Shown piece after piece: positions 24,942 through 33,793 of a stretch of 64,000 nt of DNA. The notes under the pieces are model-generated. The model did no database searches and had not been told where the DNA came from. It was given only the letters and a program-made list of their open reading frames with translations. Positions within the stretch are counted from its first letter, which is position 1; every line of letters begins with the position of its first letter. Position numbers and translations under genes: made by a program. The stretch spans positions 175,982-239,981 of the forward strand of contig NZ_AUMN01000004.1 in NCBI RefSeq assembly GCF_000430705.1, written 5' to 3'. The DNA is from Arthrobacter castelli DSM 16402 (GTDB lineage: Bacteria; Actinomycetota; Actinomycetes; Actinomycetales; Micrococcaceae).

Positions 24942-25184
24942 CGGCGAGTGGCCGCGCCTTTTGATGCAAGCGGTGGAGCCAATCTCATCCCGAAGACGCC
25001 AGCGGATTGCCTTTCCGTCTACCGTTTGCCTGCTTTGAGTGGGTTGGTGACACGCACATATGGCTCCCGCTGATGGGGAAATGTGCGGTGTTCTCTGGAA
25101 CACGCTCGTTTACGTACTCCGCATCATGATCGTGGAGCGTATCATCGGGCAACGTAGGATCAGTTTATTTGAAGCATGCTGCCG

Positions 25185-26501
25185 TCATTCCCTGAACGCG
25201 TTCTTGGCTGCCGCCGATGCTTGCTGGATAGCAGATGTTTGGTCGATCGTCTGAAGGACACGGTTAAGCATGACGACGCGGCCGTCAACTATTGTGTGCT
25301 TTACGTCACCGGCAGCGGCTCCATAGACGGCGGTGGACCAGGGGTCTGTGCCCGGCGCGGCGTTTAGCGTGCTGGTACGTAGCACTTGGAGGTCAGCACG
25401 CATCCCTTTTTCTAATGTCCCGACCGTGGTGAGCCCAAGACTTCGTGCACCTTCGATGGTGCCAAGGCGAACGGCATGCTCGGCTTTGACCATCGTCGGG
25501 TCTTTCGTAGTGCCCTTGTGTAGTAGCGCTGCCATGCGTACCACCGCGAACATGTCCAGTGCCCCGGTCGACGCTGCGCCGTCGGTGCCGAGGCCGAGGG
25601 GCACGTCTGTTGTGAGCAGTTCTGCTATTGGTGCAATACCGCAGCCTAATTTGAGGTTCGAAACCGGGCAGTGTGCGACGTTCGCGCCCGCGGTGGCGAC
25701 TTGGGCTATCTCATCTTTCGTCAAATGTACGGCGTGGGCCAGCATCGTGGTCCGATCAAGCAGGCCAGCTTTTGTGAGTACAGCGAGTGGACGGTCTTGA
25801 TGAAGTTGCTCCACCAAATCGATTTCGCCCAAACTCTCAGAACAGTGAACGTTGATTCGGGCTCCATATCGGGCGGCTAGGTCATGAATACGACCGAGTT
25901 GTTCCGCACTGAGCGTGTAACTGGAGTGGGGCATAACCCAAAGGGCGTCATTAGGGTTTTCAGCTCGATTTTCTTGAAGTATTTCCTCGGCGCGGGAGAG
26001 CATGCCGTTGAAGTCGCGACCGTCGGGATCAAGGTCTCCCATGAAGGTTGGTCCATTAAGTAAACGGAAGCCCGACTCACGAGCAACTGCCCGTGCCGCC
26101 TGTGGATACCAGTACATGTCGAGCGCTGTGGTGATTCCTCCCGCAAAACATTCGGCAATGGCTGCCCGGGCCCCAATGGTGACCATCTCTTCGCTAAGGA
26201 CTCTCATTTCTGCACTCACGAGTCGGTCAAGAAATTCTTCGAGGCTCACATCATCGGCAGCACCTCGAAAAATGTTCATGGCCAGGTGCGTATGAACGTT
26301 AACCCAGCCCGGCATGACGAGGCACCCGGGGTTGTGAAGCACCTCGGCGGCTCGGTAATCAGCGAGCAGTTGGTGCGTGGTTCCGACGTCAACAATTATC
26401 CCTTCTCTGATGGCGACTGCGCCGTCCAGAAGTATGGTCCCGGCCCTGTCGACAGTGAGGACCGCTTCTCCGGTGACGATGAGGTCGACAGGTACACTCA
26501 T
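25185..26501 (-). CDS. mtaD: Amidohydrolase, 5'-methylthioadenosine/S-adenosylhomocysteine deaminase-like
   Basis: 438 residues with a complete metal-dependent deaminase motif set: NVHTHLAMNIFRG near residue 70, a zinc histidine in INVHCSESLGE, MLAHAVHLT, and LGLGTDGAASTGALDMF, which is characteristic of the MTA/SAH deaminase group. The predicted reaction is deamination of a 5'-modified adenosine (methylthioadenosine, adenosylhomocysteine or 5'-deoxyadenosine) to the inosine analogue. It is the last gene of the operon, four bases after the phosphorylase stop. The neighbouring 6-oxopurine-type phosphorylase fits a deamination-first salvage route. The gene symbol is by family, not proof of substrate. 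Confidence 0.85.
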   Translation of the reverse strand: MSVPVDLIVTGEAVLTVDRAGTILLDGAVAIREGIIVDVGTTHQLLADYRAAEVLHNPGCLVMPGWVNVHTHLAMNIFRGAADDVSLEEFLDRLVSAEMRVLSEEMVTIGARAAIAECFAGGITTALDMYWYPQAARAVARESGFRLLNGPTFMGDLDPDGRDFNGMLSRAEEILQENRAENPNDALWVMPHSSYTLSAEQLGRIHDLAARYGARINVHCSESLGEIDLVEQLHQDRPLAVLTKAGLLDRTTMLAHAVHLTKDEIAQVATAGANVAHCPVSNLKLGCGIAPIAELLTTDVPLGLGTDGAASTGALDMFAVVRMAALLHKGTTKDPTMVKAEHAVRLGTIEGARSLGLTTVGTLEKGMRADLQVLRTSTLNAAPGTDPWSTAVYGAAAGDVKHTIVDGRVVMLNRVLQTIDQTSAIQQASAAAKNAFRE

Positions 26502-26505
26502 CGGC

Positions 26506-27252
26506 TCACGCTACTTCTGGCAGTGCCGCCAGAGCCTCAAGGGTGACAGCGATAGCCCGGTCGACGCCTTCAGTCACGATTGCGCGGTGTGGATCGTAGC
26601 CGGTTGTATCCACCAAGTCGTCGGCCGCGGCACCGTCAATGACGAGGACACCGCCGGCCCTTACGCCTCGTGTTGAGGCAAGAACGAGTAAGGCCGAGAG
26701 TTCCATTTCAATAGCAAGGACACCTGTTTCCAGGTAACTCTTGAGGCCGAGATCGAGCACTCCCGGATAGAAGGCTGCCCGGGTCCAAACAACGCCACGC
26801 TGGTGTGGAGCTGCATTTTCGACCGCACTCCGACGCAACTCGAGAACAATCTCAGCGGCCGAGCACGCCGGGTAGCTTTCAGGAACAAGCTGCTGCGTCA
26901 CGCCATCGTCGCGGACACATGATTCTGCGATGATTAGGTCGCCGTCTTCGATACCAGTCTGCAAGGAGCCTGCGGTGCCGAGACGGACGATGGTGTCAAC
27001 CCCTGCATCCATTAGTTCCTGGAACAGACATATCGCTCCAGGTCCCCCGACGCCGTGCGAAGAAACGACAATTTCGGTGCCATTCCACGTCCCCCTGAAG
27101 GACCGGTACTCACGGCGGTGTGCGATTTCACGTGCATCTGTCAATAATCGACTGATGCGCTCAGCCCGAAAGGGGTCCCCGACCACAAGCGCACGTGTAG
27201 GAAGACCACTCTTCGCAATGCCGGTGACGGGAAATGATTCATCGGGATTCAT
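26506..27252 (-). CDS. Uridine/purine nucleoside phosphorylase (NP-I hexameric family)
   Basis: 248 residues from MNPDESF, placed six bases after an AAAGGAGA ribosome site; the frame is open further upstream without one. The NP-I phosphorylase fold shows LVVGDPFRAERI (phosphate loop), VVSSHGVGGPGA, DTIVRLGTAGSLQ and the ribose-binding AIEMELSALLVL. The best match by motif is the uridine phosphorylase/DeoD group. It is the second nucleoside phosphorylase in this operon, so the two probably differ in base specificity or in tolerance of 5'-modified ribose. Confidence 0.88.
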   Translation of the reverse strand: MNPDESFPVTGIAKSGLPTRALVVGDPFRAERISRLLTDAREIAHRREYRSFRGTWNGTEIVVSSHGVGGPGAICLFQELMDAGVDTIVRLGTAGSLQTGIEDGDLIIAESCVRDDGVTQQLVPESYPACSAAEIVLELRRSAVENAAPHQRGVVWTRAAFYPGVLDLGLKSYLETGVLAIEMELSALLVLASTRGVRAGGVLVIDGAAADDLVDTTGYDPHRAIVTEGVDRAIAVTLEALAALPEVA

Positions 27253-27327
27253 GCGTTCTCCTTTATGTAATGTGAAGCCAGGTCGTAATGTGAAAAACCG
27301 GAATTTGTGCGTACACAAGCGCGTGGA

Positions 27328-27960
27328 TCAACTGTGGTGGAGGTGGTGAAACTCGTTCTCTGGAAACATCGTCGTTGTGTCGCCCAGGGCAAGGGCACGG
27401 AAGGTCGCTATCGCCGCCTCCTCAAGATTCAACGCACGCCGATAGGCCATCTCGATGGATTCCCCCATGGTTGAACAGCCGTGGTGACGCATGATCACGC
27501 AATTGTGGGTTTGTGCCTGTGCGGCCGCAGCATCCGCCAGCTTGTCCGACCCGTTGGGGTGGAAGGCACTGATCCCGATTGACCGAATGTAGCTTGCGTG
27601 GTCTAGGGTGATCATACGTATGTCATGGCCGAGCGCGTCCAGCAGTACCGCGTGCTGGGGATGAACATGGACGATAGAGTTGACATCGGGCCGGGCCATA
27701 AAGGTCTTCTGATGCAGCTTCCACTCACTGGACGGTTTCGGATTGCCCTCCAACACCTCACCTGCTAACGACATGATGGTGAATGTCTCGTCCGAGAGCT
27801 TGTCGAGCCAGGCCCCGGCGCCGGTGACGACGAACGTTTCAGTACCCGGTATTCTCGCGGAAAGGTTGCCCCCACTCGCCACCGCGAGTCCACTCTTCAC
27901 AACCGAACAGCCTACGTCAACCAGCTCGGAGATATAATCCCGCGCGTGGCACATCAGCAT
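27328..27960 (-). CDS. Class II aldolase (fuculose-1-phosphate aldolase family)
   Basis: 210 residues from MLMCHARDYISELV, with GGGAGAGG nine bases upstream. Zinc ligands and active-site residues are present: the SGGNLSARI phosphate loop, the catalytic glutamate in PSSEWKLH, IVHVHPQHAV and MRHHGCSTMG. Family members split ketose-1-phosphates into dihydroxyacetone phosphate and an aldehyde. In the context of an MtnA-like isomerase, this is the expected last enzyme of the DHAP shunt, releasing an aldehyde from 5-deoxyribulose-1-phosphate or methylthioribulose-1-phosphate. Fuculose or rhamnulose phosphates are the alternative substrates but have no supporting neighbours here. Confidence 0.87.
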   Translation of the reverse strand: MLMCHARDYISELVDVGCSVVKSGLAVASGGNLSARIPGTETFVVTGAGAWLDKLSDETFTIMSLAGEVLEGNPKPSSEWKLHQKTFMARPDVNSIVHVHPQHAVLLDALGHDIRMITLDHASYIRSIGISAFHPNGSDKLADAAAAQAQTHNCVIMRHHGCSTMGESIEMAYRRALNLEEAAIATFRALALGDTTTMFPENEFHHLHHS

Positions 27961-28042
27961 ATAGACCTCTCCCTTCCTGGAGCTAGACGTGGATCGTGAC
28001 CCTGCCGCGATGGAGGCAGGTGCTTCGCTGCCCAACCTCATT

Positions 28043-28864
28043 TCATCCATGGAGTTTCTGCACAACGCCATGCACTAAGGCCGTCAGCTTCCCGGCCGAG
28101 AGCGCGACCTTGTCGGCCACGTCTTCTGCGGTGATGACTTGAGAGGACATTCCCGAGGCCATGTTGCCGATGCAGGCGACACCGAGTACTTCGATGCCGA
28201 CATATTTGGCGACGAGGACCTCGGGGACTGTCGACATTCCTACAGCATCGGCCCCCATGGTTCGCAGCATTCTGATTTCAGCGGGCGTCTCGAGCGAGGG
28301 TCCGGGCCACCACGCGTACACACCTTCCCGTAATTCGATGTCCTTCGCCTGGGTGATGTTATGGGCCAGCTCTCGCAGCTGTGGCGAGTAGGCGGCCGAC
28401 ATGTCAGGGAACCGGTCTCCCAGAGAGGTGTCGGGTCCGCGCAATGGGTTCAGCCCTGAGGTATTGATGTGGTCGCTGATCAGCATGATGTCTGACGGCA
28501 TGTAGTTGTCGTTGATGGCACCGCACGCGTTGGTGATGATCAGTGAACGGATCCCAAGGGAGTGCATGACCAGGATCGGGAAGGTGACGGCGTCGAGGGA
28601 GTGTCCCTCGTAGTAGTGGAAGCGTCCGCTCATCACGACAACATCTTTGCCCGCCAGTTGCCCAATGATCAACTCGCCAGCGTGCAGCTTGACTGAAGTG
28701 GTTGCGAAGTGCGGGATTTCCCCGTACGGGATTATAACCGGGTCGGTGAGCTGGTCCGCGAAGCTGCCGATGCCGCTTCCGAGGATCATCCCGACGGTGG
28801 GCCGCAGCGGCGTGCGGCTGCCGATGAGGGTGCTTGCCTCTTCAATCTTCTGCTCGATGTTCAC
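28043..28864 (-). CDS. Purine nucleoside phosphorylase, trimeric (PNP/MTAP superfamily)
   Basis: 273 residues from a GTG with GAGGAG upstream. Motifs: MILGSGIGSFADQL (phosphate loop), MSGRFHYYEGHS, ITNACGAIND, and WWPGPSLETPAEIRM with GADAVGMSTVPE. The asparagine that selects 6-oxopurines in trimeric PNPs appears retained in CIGNMASGMS, where MTA phosphorylases have aspartate. That would favour inosine, guanosine or methylthioinosine rather than adenosine analogues. The gene lies between the nucleoside transporter and the aldolase in the same operon. Specificity is inferred from one residue. Confidence 0.88.
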   Translation of the reverse strand: MNIEQKIEEASTLIGSRTPLRPTVGMILGSGIGSFADQLTDPVIIPYGEIPHFATTSVKLHAGELIIGQLAGKDVVVMSGRFHYYEGHSLDAVTFPILVMHSLGIRSLIITNACGAINDNYMPSDIMLISDHINTSGLNPLRGPDTSLGDRFPDMSAAYSPQLRELAHNITQAKDIELREGVYAWWPGPSLETPAEIRMLRTMGADAVGMSTVPEVLVAKYVGIEVLGVACIGNMASGMSSQVITAEDVADKVALSAGKLTALVHGVVQKLHG

Positions 28865-28966
28865 CAGATCTCCTCGCGTGGTGGCTGATCGATGTGGATA
28901 GATGCTTGGTTGCGGTCGTCAGCTCGTGGTGTGGGTGGTCTTCGCTGCTTCCACCTGGATCGATTC

Positions 28967-30334
28967 TCAGATGAACATGCCTGCGATCGAGGCGCTCAGC
29001 ATGGATGCCAGCATGCCGGCGAAGACGGCCGGCAATGCCATCTTGGCAATCTCGTGCTTGCGGGAGGGGGCGAGATTGCCAAGGACTCCCATCATCGAGC
29101 CCATCGAGGCGAGGTTTGCAAACCCGCAGAGTGCGAAACTCACGATCGCGACCGTCTTGGGAGACAGGGTGTCCTGGACTTCGACGAAGCTGCTGTAGGC
29201 GATGAACTCGGTGAGGATGAACTTCTCGCCGATGAACGATCCGACTGTCAGAGCCTCATCCCACGGCACTCCCATTGCAAAGGCCAAGGGCGCCAGTACA
29301 TATCCCAGGATCTGTTGCAACGAGAGGTCCACCCCGAACCAGCCACTCACATAGCCCAGCACGCCGTTGACCACTGCGATGAGTGCCACAAATGTGAGCA
29401 GGATCGCCCCGACTGTCAGAGCCAGATCGAGGCCACGCTTGGCGCCGGACGCAGCGGCATCGACCACGTTGGCGGCCCTCTCATCGTCGTCCTCAGCACC
29501 TTCGGACTTAACCGCGTCCGCCTTGACAGCGGATCGTGTTTCCGTACGGCGTCCGGAATCGGTGGTGTACACCTTCTCGACTTCGACGTCCCCCTGAGCA
29601 TTCGAAGCGCCATACGTCTCCGCAGCCGTGGCGTGGTCGGCGATGTCCCCGTTGCCGGTGATCTGCTCAGTCTGCGGATAGAACATCTTAGCCATGACGA
29701 TGCCCGAAGGCGCCGCCATGAACATGGCAGCGATGATGTAGCGCGAAGGGACCCCCAAGGCGATGTAGGCGGCCAACATGGTTCCGGCCACTGAGGCCAG
29801 GCCCCCGACCATGACGGCGAAGAGCTCCGATCCAGTCATTCGGGACAGGTACGGCCTGACGGTCAAGGGGGCTTCGGTGTGACCGACGAAGATGTTGCTC
29901 GCTGCGGACAGAGATTCGGTCCGGCTGGTTCCCAGCAGTTTAGCGATCGCGCCCCCCAGGTACCGAGTCAGAATCTGCATCGCGCCGAGGTGATAGAGAA
30001 CGGCCATTAGGCCAGCAAAGAAGATGATGTATGGCAGAACGTTGAACGCGACCACGAAACCGATACCTGATTCCTCAGTGTATAGGCCGCCAAACAGGAA
30101 GTTGATGCCTTCGCTCGCGAACTCCATGAGAGCATTCACTCCGTCGACGACCACGGAGAGCACCTTCTGCCCGACGCTCGTTCCCAGCACCAGGAAGGCG
30201 AACACGAAAAGGGTTCCGATCCCACCGAGAACGGGACGTAGCTTGATGTTTTTCTTATTGTTCGAGAATAAGAAGGCGATGCCCAGGATCACGATGATTC
30301 CAAGGATGCCTCTCAGTACGCTGATCACGTCCAT
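28967..30334 (-). CDS. Concentrative nucleoside transporter (NupC/CNT family)
   Basis: 455 residues. Membrane segments run from the N-terminal VLRGILGIIVILGIAFLF through the hairpin SAASNIFVGHTEAPLTVRPY to the C-terminal GVPWDEALTVGSFIGEKFI, TEFIAY and SFALCGFANLASMGSMMG, all diagnostic of cation-coupled nucleoside symport. A long polar loop rich in D and E around residues 225-290 is an unusual insertion. It probably imports nucleosides, including 5'-modified ones, for the phosphorylases and deaminase encoded downstream. Confidence 0.93.
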   Translation of the reverse strand: MDVISVLRGILGIIVILGIAFLFSNNKKNIKLRPVLGGIGTLFVFAFLVLGTSVGQKVLSVVVDGVNALMEFASEGINFLFGGLYTEESGIGFVVAFNVLPYIIFFAGLMAVLYHLGAMQILTRYLGGAIAKLLGTSRTESLSAASNIFVGHTEAPLTVRPYLSRMTGSELFAVMVGGLASVAGTMLAAYIALGVPSRYIIAAMFMAAPSGIVMAKMFYPQTEQITGNGDIADHATAAETYGASNAQGDVEVEKVYTTDSGRRTETRSAVKADAVKSEGAEDDDERAANVVDAAASGAKRGLDLALTVGAILLTFVALIAVVNGVLGYVSGWFGVDLSLQQILGYVLAPLAFAMGVPWDEALTVGSFIGEKFILTEFIAYSSFVEVQDTLSPKTVAIVSFALCGFANLASMGSMMGVLGNLAPSRKHEIAKMALPAVFAGMLASMLSASIAGMFI

Positions 30335-30381
30335 AGCCAGTCTTTCTATGTGGGAGTTGAACCCGTAGAGCGGATAGGGGC

Positions 30382-31476
30382 CTAATAGATCAGTGCAGAC
30401 CTTGACTCTGGGCTGGTCGCGACAGTGTCATGCACCGGCTCTCCTTTGGTTGTGTAGTACGAGCTGAGATCCGACGGGGAGTACCTCCCCCGATCTGTCG
30501 CAATGACGCTGATGAACCGTGGTGGGGTGATGTCGAAGGCCGGGTAGATACCGGTTACCCTGTTGGACGCCGTGCGCTGGCCGTTGAGATAGAGAACTTC
30601 GTTGCCGTCCCGGTATTCCATCGGTACGTCCTGAACGGTCGCTGCCTGGGCATCGGGTGCCTGAACCAACGCAACATATGGAATCCCGAACGCATGTGCT
30701 GCGATGGCTATCTGGAGTGTCCCGACCTTGTTGATCACGTGGCCGTCCATCGTCACTCTGTCTGCCGCCGTGACGACTTTCGTGATGGCACCGCGGCTCA
30801 TGAGCTCAGCCGGCATGCCGTCGCTGATGACAGAAGTGGGAATTCCCATCTCGGCGAGGGACTCGGCCGTTAGTCTGGCCCCTTGCAGGTAGGGACGTGT
30901 CTCGGTGCACACGACGTTCAATTGTTTGCCTGCACGAATGGCGAAGGCTAAAGTTTCGGTCAGGTATGACTCGGCCCAACAATGGGTGAGTATGGTGTCA
31001 CCGTCCTCGAGCAGAGCGCCCGCGTTCTCTCCCAGAAGTCGACTGCGACCCAGATACCGCTGTCCCACCTCTTGTGCAACCCATTCGACGACTTCGCTGA
31101 GCTGCTCATTCGCAGCAAGAAGCGGTTCGGCCGCCTGGCGAATCGCACCGACCGCTTCACGAATACCGTTGTTCGTAGGTCTTGTAGCCAACAGCCGGTC
31201 TGCCGCGGCCTTAAAAGCCTCGCGACGTTTGTTAACTCCGCTGAGTGTATCCACTGACCGCGCAGCCAGAACCATTCCGCCTGCCGCGGCGAACAACGGC
31301 CCGCTGCTCTGCGTCACCATCTCTTCGATGGCAGTGGCGACTTCCTCATAGGTCCGACACGTGACCCAGGTCTTCTGCAACGGAAACACCCTGCGGTCCA
31401 GGATCCGAACTGCATCTGTCTCAATCAACACGCTTTTCTCGATCAATGTCGGAACCGGTACCTCTGGTGCACTCAT
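30382..31476 (-). CDS. MtnA/eIF2B-family isomerase (methylthioribose-1-phosphate isomerase-like)
   Basis: 364 residues from MSAPEVPVP (an upstream ATG at 31494 lacks a ribosome site). The C-terminal half carries the MtnA pattern: DTILTHCWAESYL with the catalytic cysteine, VTAADRVTMDGHVINKVGT with the catalytic aspartate, and YPAFDITPPRFIS. The residues after the cysteine (WAESYL) differ from the usual NAGSLAT, so this is a diverged member. Predicted reaction: 5-deoxy- or 5-methylthioribose-1-phosphate to the ribulose-1-phosphate. It is the first gene of the salvage operon. Ribose-1,5-bisphosphate isomerase and eIF2B-like proteins are more distant options. Confidence 0.82.
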   Translation of the reverse strand: MSAPEVPVPTLIEKSVLIETDAVRILDRRVFPLQKTWVTCRTYEEVATAIEEMVTQSSGPLFAAAGGMVLAARSVDTLSGVNKRREAFKAAADRLLATRPTNNGIREAVGAIRQAAEPLLAANEQLSEVVEWVAQEVGQRYLGRSRLLGENAGALLEDGDTILTHCWAESYLTETLAFAIRAGKQLNVVCTETRPYLQGARLTAESLAEMGIPTSVISDGMPAELMSRGAITKVVTAADRVTMDGHVINKVGTLQIAIAAHAFGIPYVALVQAPDAQAATVQDVPMEYRDGNEVLYLNGQRTASNRVTGIYPAFDITPPRFISVIATDRGRYSPSDLSSYYTTKGEPVHDTVATSPESRSALIY

Positions 31477-31498
31477 GAAGGATGCCCTTATCATTAGT

Positions 31499-31556
31499 TG
31501 TCGGATGTCTAATCACACCTGTCGGACGTCTATCTAATACTGTTTGGGGTATATAC
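31499..31556. promoter_or_regulatory. Direct repeats and GntR core in divergent promoter
   Basis: TGTCGGATGTCTA (31499-31511) and TGTCGGACGTCTA (31520-31532) are tandem copies with a 21-bp period, two helical turns. GTATATAC at 31549-31556 matches the HutC-class core GTMTAKAC. Together they form a likely control region for the isomerase-to-deaminase operon and for the regulator itself. Confidence 0.55.
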
Positions 31557-31614
31557 TTATACAGGTTTCAACGGCTGTCAAGGAAATTTCGTCGAAAATT
31601 CGGAAGAGGGGAAG

Positions 31615-32346
31615 ATGAGCGAGGCGCCAATTCGATCTTCCAAATCGCTGCCGGCCGAGTTGGCCGTCACCTTGCGGGACCGTATTGCCGACGGCGAGTG
31701 GCCGGCTGGTGCCCGGCTGCCGTCCGAGCAGGAACTCGCCGCGCGCTTTGGAGTCAGCCGGCCGACCGTTCGGGCCGCTCTGCGGTCACTGGCCGATACT
31801 GGCACGGTCCGGGTACGGCGGGGTACCGGCACGTTTGTCTCCCCGCACAGCAGCGCCATCCGCGCCAGTATGCAACCCCTGCGGTCCACCAGCGAGCTCA
31901 TCCGTGAGCAGGGACACGACTGCGACGTGACCTTCCGGGTAAAAGCCCTCCGCACAGCGACGGCGAGGGAAGCCGAACAGTTACAGCGCGAAAAAGCACC
32001 AATTGTCCTGGCCTATGAGCGCTCCTTTACCAGCGATAGGACCGCCATCGCTTTCGAGAAGGGAACGCTCGCGGTTGACGTATTTCCATTGGGGACTGAC
32101 TTCGACGACCTCACCAGCTCGATCTTCGACTTCCTCGAGCCCCTGGGTCTGAGACCCGACCAAGCCTTGACCAAGATCCAGGCGACCTACAACCACGAAA
32201 TCGCTTGGGGGCCACACAAGCCAGACCCCCCGCTCTACCTCACACTCGAGCAGGTGCAATTCCTGCCGTCGAACACTGCATTGAGCTGGTCGATCACACA
32301 TTTCGTCCAGGAAAACTTCCAGTTCCACTTGGTGCGCAGCGTCTAG
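31615..32346 (+). CDS. GntR/HutC-family transcriptional regulator of the salvage operon
   Basis: 243 residues. The winged helix contains GEWPAGARLPSEQELAARFGV, SRPTVRAALRSLADTGTV and the wing RVRRGTGTFVS. The UTRA domain follows, with IVLAYERSFTSDRTAIAFEK and LYLTLEQVQFLP. An AGAGGGGAAG ribosome site precedes the ATG. It is divergent from the isomerase gene, with tandem repeats and a consensus GntR core between them, so it most likely senses a sugar phosphate or nucleoside of the salvage route. Confidence 0.9.
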   Translation: MSEAPIRSSKSLPAELAVTLRDRIADGEWPAGARLPSEQELAARFGVSRPTVRAALRSLADTGTVRVRRGTGTFVSPHSSAIRASMQPLRSTSELIREQGHDCDVTFRVKALRTATAREAEQLQREKAPIVLAYERSFTSDRTAIAFEKGTLAVDVFPLGTDFDDLTSSIFDFLEPLGLRPDQALTKIQATYNHEIAWGPHKPDPPLYLTLEQVQFLPSNTALSWSITHFVQENFQFHLVRSV

Positions 32347-32556
32347 CTGAACCACCACGCAGGGACGGTTCACAGGGCAGATGCGCCTCGCGCATTGTTC
32401 CGACCGCTGGCCTACTTCAAATCGCCAACATACCGAGTGGTGCAGATCGAACCGTCATAGCCGCAAGGGCGAGCAGCTTCTCGTACACCACAGTCCTGTG
32501 GATCTTCCCGCGGGGCTACGGAACTATCTCGTTAACGGTGTATCCGGCGTTTTCAT

Positions 32557-32735
32557 TTAGTAGTTTTCAGCGGCTGGGAATCGGTCGCTGATGGGGAATG
32601 CGTTGAGAGCGGGCTTCCAGCGCATCGTCCATCGGGCTTTGCCTGCACCGGTCGGGATCGAGTGATCCGGGGACCAGATACAAGCACTTTAGCGCGACCT
32701 GCTCGGTGGGGAAATGCCCGGGCGCCTTAACCCGG
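32557..32735 (-). pseudogene. IS256-family transposase C-terminal remnant
   Basis: The reverse strand reads GHFPTEQVALKCLYLVPGSL, then after a frame change PTGAGKARWTMRWKPALNAF before a stop. This is the conserved C terminus of mutator-type (IS256) transposases. Only some 60 codons remain. The sequence between here and the next gene (to about 33048) has further insertion-like sequence but no recognisable gene. Confidence 0.7.
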
Positions 32736-33048
32736 ATCTTTCATCAGTTGTCGGCTATGGGGTCTGAAGCCGGTTGATTCGACAAGCCTGGCTTCTTAGT
32801 GGTTTCGGACGCGTTGAGTTGGCCCGTTCGCTGGGTATTGCGCCGGTTCTCCACTGACCGGGAGGTTGTCGTCGTCCTGCTTGTGATGGCCGGGCATGAG
32901 ACTGCTGGCCCAGGTCCGGACGCCTGCGGTGTTCTGCTTGAGTATGGTTGCGATGCGGGCGGTGACGTCGATCAGCATGCTAAGCAGCTGATGCTAGGGG
33001 GGCCGTCCGGGGCAGCAGCAGCGCCATAAACGAGGGATCGTTTCCTGA

Positions 33049-33060
33049 CTATATATAAGC
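33049..33060. promoter_or_regulatory. TATATATA operator/-10 candidate before FCD regulator
   Basis: CTATATATAAGC, 50 bases before the regulator start, resembles TTATATATAACG at 34009-34020 before the CoA-transferase operon. The shared element suggests that the same FCD-type regulator binds both promoters. Confidence 0.45.
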
Positions 33061-33109
33061 GATAGAATTGCGAGGAAGCAATGATTACAGAGGAAGCGGT
33101 AAGCGGAAG

Positions 33110-33793
33110 ATGACTACTCGCGGACAGGCGCCAGGATCATCACCTGTGTTGCCTAAGTCGAAGACCCAGTATGTGTATGAATGGCTTCGCGAACAGATTG
33201 TTCAGGGAAAGTTGTCTCCGGGAGAGCCGATTCGGCAGCAGTACGTTGCGCAGACACTGGGAGTTTCTTTCACTCCGGTGCGGGAGGCGATTCGGCGGCT
33301 TGAGTCTGTTGGATTGGTCAGCCACTCCGACAATCATGGAGCATCTGTCAATGAACTATCCCCGGACGCCATACAAGAGCTGTATCTCCTTCGCGGTGTG
33401 ATGGAAGGGCTCGGCGCCAGGCTCGCGGCACGGAAGTACTCCCAGGATGAGTTGCTTGAGCTAGAAAGCATACATACAGAGATGTCGCAGCTCTTGGACA
33501 GTGATGAAGCAGTTGGTGGTCAGCTGGCCTCTCTTAGCCGCGAGTTCCACGCGAAGATTAATATGATTGGCGGTTCTGCGGTCATTGCTCCGCGTGTGCA
33601 GGAGATCTGGGCGACTTTCCCCATCCCGCGTTCGCAGACTTTGTGGGATTCCAAGTCCCACGCGGCGCAGGCATTCGCATTTCATGGGCAGATTCTTCAG
33701 GCATTCCGCGAGCGCGACAGCTCTACTGCGGCGGAGCTCATGGAGCGGCATATTGCGGCAAGCGCTGAGTATAGGTCTGCTCGCTCGTTTTAG
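33110..33793 (+). CDS. GntR/FCD-family transcriptional regulator
   Basis: 227 residues from MTTRGQAPG, preceded by GGTAAGCGGAAG; a TTG at 33068 would add 14 residues. The winged helix has VYEWLREQIVQGKLSPGEPI, VAQTLGVSFTPVREAIRRLE and VNELSPDAIQELYLLRGVME leading into the FCD domain. FCD regulators use metal-coordinating histidines to sense carboxylic acids; FHAKIN and the C-terminal ERHIA are consistent with this. It directly precedes the CoA-transferase, lyase and Tct transporter operon, which it probably controls. Confidence 0.88.
   Translation: MTTRGQAPGSSPVLPKSKTQYVYEWLREQIVQGKLSPGEPIRQQYVAQTLGVSFTPVREAIRRLESVGLVSHSDNHGASVNELSPDAIQELYLLRGVMEGLGARLAARKYSQDELLELESIHTEMSQLLDSDEAVGGQLASLSREFHAKINMIGGSAVIAPRVQEIWATFPIPRSQTLWDSKSHAAQAFAFHGQILQAFRERDSSTAAELMERHIAASAEYRSARSF

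Noticed and set aside
28892..29794. A 300-codon + strand frame rich in H, D, R and G.
   Set aside because: It is the complement of the nucleoside transporter and its polar loop, not a gene.
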